Source: Clostridia bacterium (GTDB taxonomy: Bacteria > Bacillota > Clostridia > Oscillospirales > Acutalibacteraceae). From it: a stretch of 44,907 bases of DNA. The DNA is taken from the NCBI GenBank assembly GCA_024404095.1, contig JAKSQO010000024.1, positions 1-44,907 on the forward strand, given 5' to 3'. Made by a program: the position numbers and the translations under genes. The notes beneath the pieces were generated by a model. It saw only the letters and a program-made list of their open reading frames with translations. It made no database searches and was not told where the DNA came from. Shown here piece after piece: positions 40,609-44,907 of this stretch (position 1 is its first letter; each line of letters begins with the position of its first letter).

Positions 40609-40637
40609 GGCTGCCGAATGTGGCAGCCCCGTTTTTT
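40609..40637 (+). terminator. Terminator-like hairpin, plus-strand orientation
   Basis: GGCTGCC and GGCAGCC pair around GAATGT and are followed by CCGTTTTTT on the plus strand. No plus-strand gene precedes it, so it may stop antisense transcription, or act only as a hairpin after the cotJC remnant. Confidence 0.5.
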
Positions 40638-41065
40638 ATTTGTCAAATGCAGGATTTATTGCATAGAAGTTTTTGTCATTCATTTTGTCTGTTGCAAGGC
40701 GAAGAGCTTCGCCGAAGCGCTGATAGTGGACGATTTCACGTTCGCGCAGGAACTTGATAACGTCGCGTACATCGGGGTCGTCAACAAGACGAAGAATGTT
40801 GTCATACGTTGTACGTGCCTTCTGTTCCGCACCCATATCCTCGGAAAGGTCGGTTATAACATCGCCCTTTGACTGCATACTTGCCGCCGTCCAAGGGAAT
40901 CCGCTTGCCGCTGTCGGGTAAACGCCTGCGGTATGGTCAACAAAGTATGCATCAAAACCGCTGCGCTTGATTTCCTCTGCGCTGAGATTTCTTGTCAGCT
41001 GATGCACGATTGCACCAATCATCTCAAGATGCCCAAGCTCCTCGGTACCTATATCTGTAACGCCG
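40636..41065 (-). pseudogene. cotJC: Spore coat manganese-catalase CotJC, N-terminal half lost
   Basis: The C-terminal part of a CotJC/manganese-catalase spore coat protein, about 138 residues. Native sequence begins at TDIGTEELGHLEMIGAIVHQ, which in full-length CotJC is preceded by roughly 50-60 residues carrying the first metal ligands. Here those are replaced by unrelated sequence (MSKRGKISVFCSKC in the same frame to 41112) that has no SD. The remaining part keeps DHTAGVYPTAASGFPW and LREREIVHYQRFGEAL. With half of the dimanganese ligands missing it should not be active. The break near 41060 coincides with the edge of the mobile cargo to the right. Confidence 0.8.
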
Positions 41066-41266
41066 GTGGTACATTTGGAGCAAAAAACGGAGATTTTTCC
41101 CCGCTTTGACATATTTGCGGACTGTTTTATTCAAAATGAGAAGAAAAAACGCATTTCCGGCACGGACAAGCTCTATGATGTCACAACCGCCCATCCGAGG
41201 ACGGTAAACATATATATGTCCCTCAGTGCGAAGTATGATAAGCAAGTAATATAATAAATCGCACAA
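41066..41266. other. Junction region without a recognisable gene
   Basis: Between the cotJC break and the TnpV promoter. Short open frames exist on both strands but none has an SD, a recognised domain or a conserved look. It is probably the decayed end of the inserted segment. No inverted-repeat end or target duplication could be identified by eye. Confidence 0.4.
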
Positions 41267-41295
41267 TTAACAAACCTCCCTGAAATTGGTACAAT
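41267..41295 (+). promoter_or_regulatory. Promoter of the TnpV operon
   Basis: TTAACA (41267-41272), a 17-bp spacer and TACAAT (41290-41295), 31 bp before the TnpV ATG. Confidence 0.75.
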
Positions 41296-41325
41296 CAAGT
41301 TACCGAATTCAAGGAGGTTATCTTT

Positions 41326-41679
41326 ATGGAAATCACATACACAAAAGTCGGCGATTATCTTATACCTGATATAACTTTACCACCCGAAAAAGAGCATAGA
41401 CCAATCGGAATATGGGGTAAACGACACAAGCGTTATTTAATGGAACACAAGAAAGCAATCTTTACAATTATGCAGATGAACAGCACGTTAAATACCTACC
41501 TCGCAGATTTGAATGAGCAAGCAGAGGACATGTTTCTTCGGCTCGTAAAACAACTTGCCGAAAATGAAGGTATTACCGAACAACTCAAAGCCGAAAATCA
41601 GATGGAGTGGGTTTGCAGAATGAATAACATCCGAAACCGTGCAACCGAAATTGTTAACTCGGAGCTGATATATGTATGA
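41326..41679 (+). CDS. TnpV-family transposon-encoded protein
   Basis: A 117-residue protein of the TnpV type, known as an accessory gene of Tn4451-like and other clostridial mobilisable elements; its function is not established. The start YTKVGDYLIPDITLPPE, then GIWGKRHKRYLMEHK and the helical C-terminal half are typical. There is no transposase or resolvase in the window, so this is cargo or a remnant. The SD is AAGGAGG. The stop overlaps the next start (ATGA). Confidence 0.88.
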   Translation: MEITYTKVGDYLIPDITLPPEKEHRPIGIWGKRHKRYLMEHKKAIFTIMQMNSTLNTYLADLNEQAEDMFLRLVKQLAENEGITEQLKAENQMEWVCRMNNIRNRATEIVNSELIYV

Positions 41680-41819
41680 AAAATAAGTATGTACTTGAAC
41701 TTACCGCAAAAGAGTGGCGCCTGTGCCTTAACGCTATGCTGAACTTCAGAAATAAAGTTTTGGTGCAAGGCATAGATACCACTGATATAGATAAACTGAT
41801 TAAACTGTTGTCAAAATAG
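41676..41819 (+). CDS. 47-residue mobile-element protein
   Basis: A short ORF beginning MKNKYVLELTAKEWRLCLNA and ending KLIKLLSK. Its ATG overlaps the TnpV stop by 4 bases (ATGA), a strong sign of translational coupling. The next gene follows 11 bases later behind its own GAGGTG. It looks like a small helical protein of the kind often found next to TnpV and DUF6809 genes. No function is known. Confidence 0.72.
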   Translation: MKNKYVLELTAKEWRLCLNAMLNFRNKVLVQGIDTTDIDKLIKLLSK

Positions 41820-41830
41820 TGAGGTGCAAC

Positions 41831-42112
41831 ATGACTACTCTTGAGAATTTTTATTACGGTAACATCAGCCCGCACGAAAACATTGTGAAGCAGACGGGAC
41901 TTTTTGCTAAAGCGCTGAATAAGCTGAGCAAGAATGAAGACAATCTGACCGCAACTCTTTCCGACGAACAGAAATCACTATTCGATAAGTTTAACGAAAC
42001 AAACTCCAAGCTCTGCGACATCAGCGAAAAAGAAGCCTTCATCCGCGGATTCAAACTTGGATTACGCTTTATGTTTGAAGCGATGGACGATTCAAGTGAT
42101 GAGTTCGAATAA
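41831..42112 (+). CDS. DUF6809-like mobile-element protein
   Basis: A 93-residue helical protein resembling DUF6809 proteins of clostridial mobile elements. It starts TTLENFYYGNISPHENIV, has a variable acidic middle, and ends with the conserved EKEAFIRGFKLGLRFMFEAM. The function is unknown. The ATG at 41831 follows GAGGTG. It is the third gene of the TnpV operon, which ends at the terminator at 42123. Confidence 0.82.
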   Translation: MTTLENFYYGNISPHENIVKQTGLFAKALNKLSKNEDNLTATLSDEQKSLFDKFNETNSKLCDISEKEAFIRGFKLGLRFMFEAMDDSSDEFE

Positions 42113-42122
42113 CACCTAACTT

Positions 42123-42162
42123 GGTCAAGTATGGCTTTTAAATCGTACTTGACCTGTTTTTT
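42123..42162 (+). terminator. Terminator of the TnpV operon
   Basis: GGTCAAGTA and TACTTGACC pair around a 14-base loop and are followed by TGTTTTTTG. Confidence 0.8.
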
Positions 42163-42200
42163 GATTAATATCAAAGGCTTTCTTTTTTATTAAAACATGC

Positions 42201-42234
42201 TATAATATATATAGTACGCTGTGATAAATATCAC
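42201..42234 (+). promoter_or_regulatory. Orphan -10-like box and palindrome
   Basis: TATAAT (42201-42206) is followed by the perfect palindrome GTGATA-AA-TATCAC (42221-42234). No gene starts to its right on the plus strand before the minus-strand operon, so this may be a remnant of a regulated promoter. The gap 42113-42307 holds nothing else but terminators. Confidence 0.35.
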
Positions 42235-42250
42235 AACCTACGCTGCGTTG

Positions 42251-42283
42251 AAAAGCACCCTGCCGAGACCGACAGGGTGTTGA
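42251..42283 (-). terminator. Terminator of the ABC-LytTR operon
   Basis: On the minus strand CACCCTG pairs with CAGGGTG (42279-42256) and is followed by CTTTTC. It lies after the DUF3021 stop. Confidence 0.65.
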
Positions 42284-42307
42284 AAAAGACATCTTTAATT
42301 ATCCGTT

Positions 42308-42754
42308 TTATAAATCTTCTTTTACGCTTTGTTGCTTTTGTTTTAGCATTTTGTTAAGCTTATCCGTATTCCTTTTGATAATGGAATAAATGATCGCCCA
42401 AATAACGATATAGCCTACAACAAAAACTGCTGAGAAGACTATAATCGGTAGTGCACCAAAGTCAAGCCAATCGTTGAGCAGATATGTGACGAGGTAGCTG
42501 ATATATAAAATGCCACCGTGAATCAAAATATCAACCATCAAAGGCAATCGTTCGATTTGATAAATAGCATTCATACCGCCTGCAATAAAGGCAAGTGCAG
42601 TGATTGAAAAGATACCAATGCAAACCTGATTTACAGATAGCGTTTCAACAGTGGCAGTCTGCTGCAATATTAGATATACAATGGCCAAAACAATCGGACC
42701 AATACCGGCAGCAATCAAGCCACGACGCAAAAATTCTAAAACAAATTTCTTCAT
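42308..42754 (-). CDS. DUF3021 membrane protein
   Basis: A 148-residue membrane protein of the DUF3021 type with four hydrophobic segments (LIAAGIGPIVLAIVYLIL, IFSITALAFIAGGMNAIY, ILIHGGILYISYLVTYL and VFSAVFVVGYIVIWAIIYSI), ending in a basic cytoplasmic tail. DUF3021 proteins are nearly always paired with a LytTR regulator and are thought to control its activity at the membrane. The ATG at 42754 overlaps the LytTR stop by 4 bases. It is the last gene of the four-gene operon. Confidence 0.87.
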   Translation of the reverse strand: MKKFVLEFLRRGLIAAGIGPIVLAIVYLILQQTATVETLSVNQVCIGIFSITALAFIAGGMNAIYQIERLPLMVDILIHGGILYISYLVTYLLNDWLDFGALPIIVFSAVFVVGYIVIWAIIYSIIKRNTDKLNKMLKQKQQSVKEDL

Positions 42755-43194
42755 ATTCCTTCGTACCTCCTTTTGATTTCCGCAAAACAACGCCTTGAAA
42801 CATATTCCCGATAGCCGCACCGAAACACGGCATCTACGCCACCGCTGAATATTGCGTCAAATCTTTGAATGCGATGTTCATTGGCAAGAGTAGATTTATT
42901 TATGCGGATAAAATAAGAAGGCAAAACTTCTTCCAAATCACGAAGCCTTTCTTTAAGTGAATATTGCTTGCCGTCCGTATCAATGGCAATTACTTTTCTG
43001 TCAATTATGGTAATACATTCGATTTCCGAAAACTCCAGCTTCCGCATCTCATCATCGTTGTATCCCATAATGCTCTGCGCACCGGAATAACCACAGACAA
43101 GATCTTCGATCTGCTGTGTAAGAGAAGATGGCGCATGAACGATCGCTATGATCTCTTCGTCTGCATTTTTGTCGATAATAAGCTTGTATTTCAT
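42751..43194 (-). CDS. LytTR-family DNA-binding regulator
   Basis: A 147-residue transcription regulator. There is no receiver domain. The LytTR domain (about 45-145) has SEIECITIIDRKVIAIDTDG, YSLKERLRDLEEVLP, FIRINKSTLANEHRI and GYREYVSRRCFAEIK. Stand-alone LytTR proteins with a DUF3021 partner form a known regulatory pair. The start at ATG 43194 has AAGGA upstream; TTG at 43200 is an alternative. A direct repeat with LytTR-site geometry lies at 44730-44759 before the operon. Confidence 0.92.
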   Translation of the reverse strand: MKYKLIIDKNADEEIIAIVHAPSSLTQQIEDLVCGYSGAQSIMGYNDDEMRKLEFSEIECITIIDRKVIAIDTDGKQYSLKERLRDLEEVLPSYFIRINKSTLANEHRIQRFDAIFSGGVDAVFRCGYREYVSRRCFAEIKRRYEGI

Positions 43195-43205
43195 CTTCAA
43201 AATCC

Positions 43206-43937
43206 TTACTGTTTTTTCATTTGCCTGAGGAAGCAGAACACAGCAATCGCCGTTATTACTACGCTATACAGAATAATCGGCAGGATATGTGAAACTGCGC
43301 CCTCAAAATTCCCGTTAAACAACGCTTTTTCTAATTCTGCGGTGTGAACAAACGGAAGTGCATTTGCAATTCTTTTGAAAGCACCGCCTACAAGATTCAA
43401 ATCAAACCAAACGCCCGAAAACCAAGCGGACAGATTGGTAAGTAGTGCACCGCAAATGCCGCCAACCTGCTTCACACCCAAAACGCTACCGCACAAAAGT
43501 CCAAGCGCAATATTAAATATTGCCATAGGGATGATACCAATTAAGTCATAAATAATATTTACGCTAACTTCAAGTCCCAAGGGAATTGCAAACAAATAGC
43601 AGATCACCGTCTGTCCGATTGCAATAGGCAAAATCGGAAGCATATAACCCATAATAAAGTCAAATCCTGTAAGTGGGGTAGTATATAGCCTTTGCAAGAG
43701 AGCACTTTCACGGTCTTTTGCAATCAATGTCGCCGAAAACAAGGTCATAAACGACAGCCCAAATACGGTAATACCCGGAGTCAACGTATTGATTTCAAAT
43801 AACTTTACCGGAATGTTTGCCTGAATAGCACTTAAGAGTACCAATAAAACCAAGGGGAATCCCAACCCGAAAGCAAGATTGATCGGATCTCTCAAAATCT
43901 CTTTGGCGCATCGTTTGGCAAATGTCACCATTCTCAT
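43206..43937 (-). CDS. ABC-2 type transporter permease
   Basis: A 243-residue permease with six hydrophobic segments (LAFGLGFPLVLLVLLSAI, TVFGLSFMTLFSATLIAK, GYMLPILPIAIGQTVICYLF, IPMAIFNIALGLLCGSVLG and others). The sequence around TLIAKDRESALLQRLYTTPL is typical of ABC-2 (drug or peptide export) permeases. Its start ATG overlaps the ATPase stop (TGATG). The pair probably exports a peptide or lipid-active compound, but the substrate is unknown. The linked LytTR regulator suggests induction by an outside signal. Confidence 0.9.
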   Translation of the reverse strand: MRMVTFAKRCAKEILRDPINLAFGLGFPLVLLVLLSAIQANIPVKLFEINTLTPGITVFGLSFMTLFSATLIAKDRESALLQRLYTTPLTGFDFIMGYMLPILPIAIGQTVICYLFAIPLGLEVSVNIIYDLIGIIPMAIFNIALGLLCGSVLGVKQVGGICGALLTNLSAWFSGVWFDLNLVGGAFKRIANALPFVHTAELEKALFNGNFEGAVSHILPIILYSVVITAIAVFCFLRQMKKQ

Positions 43938-44662
43938 CACACACCCTCCTTTACAATGGAAACGAACGCCGATTCAAAATCATTTGTATTCGCTTTTGCG
44001 GTGAGTTCCGCTACCGTACCTTGCGCAAGGAGTTTTCCATTTTTCATAATACCGATGCGGTCGGAGAGAGCTTCGGCTTCTTCCATATAATGTGTGGTTA
44101 GTATGATCGTAATCTTTCCTTTCAAAGAACGAATCACTTCCCAAAGATCGTGCCTTGCAAGGACATCCAAACCAAGCGTGGGTTCGTCCAAGAATAGAAT
44201 TCGGGGTTCGCTAATCAATGCCATAGCAATGCTGACACGCCGTTGCCAACCGCCGGATAATTTACCGGACTTTCTTTGAAGAACACTGTCCAAAGAAAAC
44301 CGCTCAGAAAGTTCCTGTATCTTTGCTTTTGTTTTTTCTTTTGAAAAACCGTGGATACCGCAGATTAGTTCTAAATTCTCTTTTACGGAAAGGTTAGGAG
44401 CAACGGCGGTTTCTTGCGGAGATACACCAATCAAGCGCTTTACCTGTACGGGTTCGTTTGTAATGCTATATCCACCTACAATAGCATCTCCACTCGTAGG
44501 TTTTGTCAGGCAAGAAAGCATTTTAATAACCGTAGTCTTTCCGGCACCGTTCACGCCGAGAAGAGAGAACAATTCGCCCTGCTGAATTTCTAAACCCAGC
44601 TTGTCTACAGCAGTCAGATTTTTGTACCGCTTAACAAGCTGGGTTGTTTTGATTGCTTGCAT
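43937..44662 (-). CDS. ABC transporter ATP-binding protein
   Basis: A 241-residue ATPase. Walker A is GVNGAGKTTV (about residues 36-45), the Q-loop is in VSPQETAV, the signature is LSGGWQRRVSIA, Walker B is ILFLDEPTLGLD and the H-loop is ILTTHYMEEAE. It is of the drug-efflux (DRA/CcmA-like) class and pairs with the permease in the next gene. I chose the ATG at 44662, 9 bases after GGAGG; the ATG at 44671 directly abuts the SD. It is first in the minus-strand operon. Confidence 0.95.
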   Translation of the reverse strand: MQAIKTTQLVKRYKNLTAVDKLGLEIQQGELFSLLGVNGAGKTTVIKMLSCLTKPTSGDAIVGGYSITNEPVQVKRLIGVSPQETAVAPNLSVKENLELICGIHGFSKEKTKAKIQELSERFSLDSVLQRKSGKLSGGWQRRVSIAMALISEPRILFLDEPTLGLDVLARHDLWEVIRSLKGKITIILTTHYMEEAEALSDRIGIMKNGKLLAQGTVAELTAKANTNDFESAFVSIVKEGV

Positions 44663-44729
44663 ATATGTCATCCTCCTTTTTCATTTGCAATACCATAATA
44701 GCAAATAAAAAAGAAGAGATGTTGATTTT

Positions 44730-44759
44730 TGTCTTATCGGTAATTTCCGATGTCTAATC
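44730..44759 (-). promoter_or_regulatory. Candidate LytTR direct-repeat binding site
   Basis: TGTCTTATC (44730-44738) and TGTCTAATC (44751-44759) agree in 8 of 9 bases, with a 12-bp gap, so start-to-start 21 bp, two helical turns. This is the usual LytTR tandem-site geometry. It is about 70 bp upstream of the ABC operon start. Confidence 0.5.
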
Positions 44760-44907
44760 GGTTTTTCAAAGCGTAAATTTAATATATAACACCGTTTATA
44801 TATCTTTCGTAATCAATACATAGCGTAACCCCAAAATAATCCCTAGTATAAGAGGCAAAAGGCCGAAGCAACATCCGGAACGAACCATTCAACGGATTTA
44901 CGGTTCA
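44760..44907. other. Right-end stretch without a supported gene
   Basis: AT-rich sequence without a convincing gene. A minus-strand 30-codon frame (44888-44796) would encode a hydrophobic peptide with FGLLPLILGIILGLRYVLI, but there is no SD. It could be the tail of a decayed membrane protein whose main part lies outside the window. Confidence 0.3.

Noticed and set aside
41066..41254. 62-codon plus-strand ORF and an 80-codon minus-strand ORF at the cotJC junction
   Set aside because: Neither has an SD or a recognisable domain, and they overlap each other and the junction; I describe the stretch as a region without a supported gene.
44796..44888. 30-codon hydrophobic minus-strand ORF near the right end
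   Set aside because: No SD is visible and the window ends just upstream, so it cannot be separated from a decayed membrane-protein tail.

Overview
The window looks like a chromosome segment of a spore-forming, low-to-moderate GC Firmicute, most likely a gut-associated clostridium of the Oscillospiraceae/Ruminococcaceae type. The evidence is a sporulation gene set (sigG, spoIVB, spo0A and a cotJC remnant), Firmicute-type ribosomal and EF-P modification genes, near-consensus sigma-A promoters with 17-bp spacers, strong Shine-Dalgarno sites, and a TnpV/DUF6809 mobile-element cargo. The species cannot be fixed from the sequence alone.

Layout. 1-281: 3' part of RNase P RNA and its terminator. 282-5328: a co-directional run (small membrane protein, recD2, comF-like, mreB, alpha/beta hydrolase). 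5343-8204: a glycosyltransferase with a Spo0A-box-like site at its promoter, forespore sigma-G, a small secreted protein and a YgjV-like membrane protein. 8323-13802: housekeeping genes (YfmF/YfmH peptidase pair, lgt, folD, and rplU-prp-rpmA behind an L21-type leader). 13859-18981: a secreted metallophosphatase, an FHA protein with a secreted PHP-domain protein, a 26-codon mini-ORF and an acyl-CoA synthetase. 19122-21956: a hemolysin-III-type protein, then spoIVB-spo0A. 22002-25431 (minus strand): a CapA-like protein, a DUF975-like membrane protein, a TSCPD protein and a three-gene operon of unknown function. 25492-26523: a phosphodiesterase and a zinc-ribbon membrane protein. 26610-27400: tRNA-Gly, -Arg, -His and -Gln, followed by an unusual structured tandem repeat built on the tRNA-Gln 3' end.

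The most interesting locus is 27403-35843. A sigma-A promoter and a cobalamin riboswitch with an intrinsic terminator precede a tightly packed gene run: a 90-residue HEAR-like protein, a 676-residue exported protein with a transcobalamin-C-terminal-like (DUF4430-like) region, an exported PQQ-type beta-propeller, EcfT, a fused double EcfA ATPase, an ECF S component, a DUF4430 lipoprotein and, behind its own promoter, a second S component. I infer a Gram-positive corrinoid capture-and-import system: surface proteins bind the corrinoid and pass it to an ECF transporter. The exported propeller recalls Bacteroides BtuG by fold and context only.

The right part (35853-40637) holds two imperfect inverted-repeat elements, a GxGYxYP-family protein, an unknown membrane protein and a TIM-barrel glycosidase-like protein. 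From 40636 on, a spore-coat catalase gene (cotJC) has lost its N-terminal half at a junction near 41060. Beyond the junction lie TnpV, a 47-residue protein and a DUF6809 protein, then a minus-strand ABC transporter-LytTR-DUF3021 operon with a LytTR-like direct repeat upstream. Several unrelated exported proteins in the window end in aromatic, amphipathic helices, which may be an undescribed surface-retention signal.
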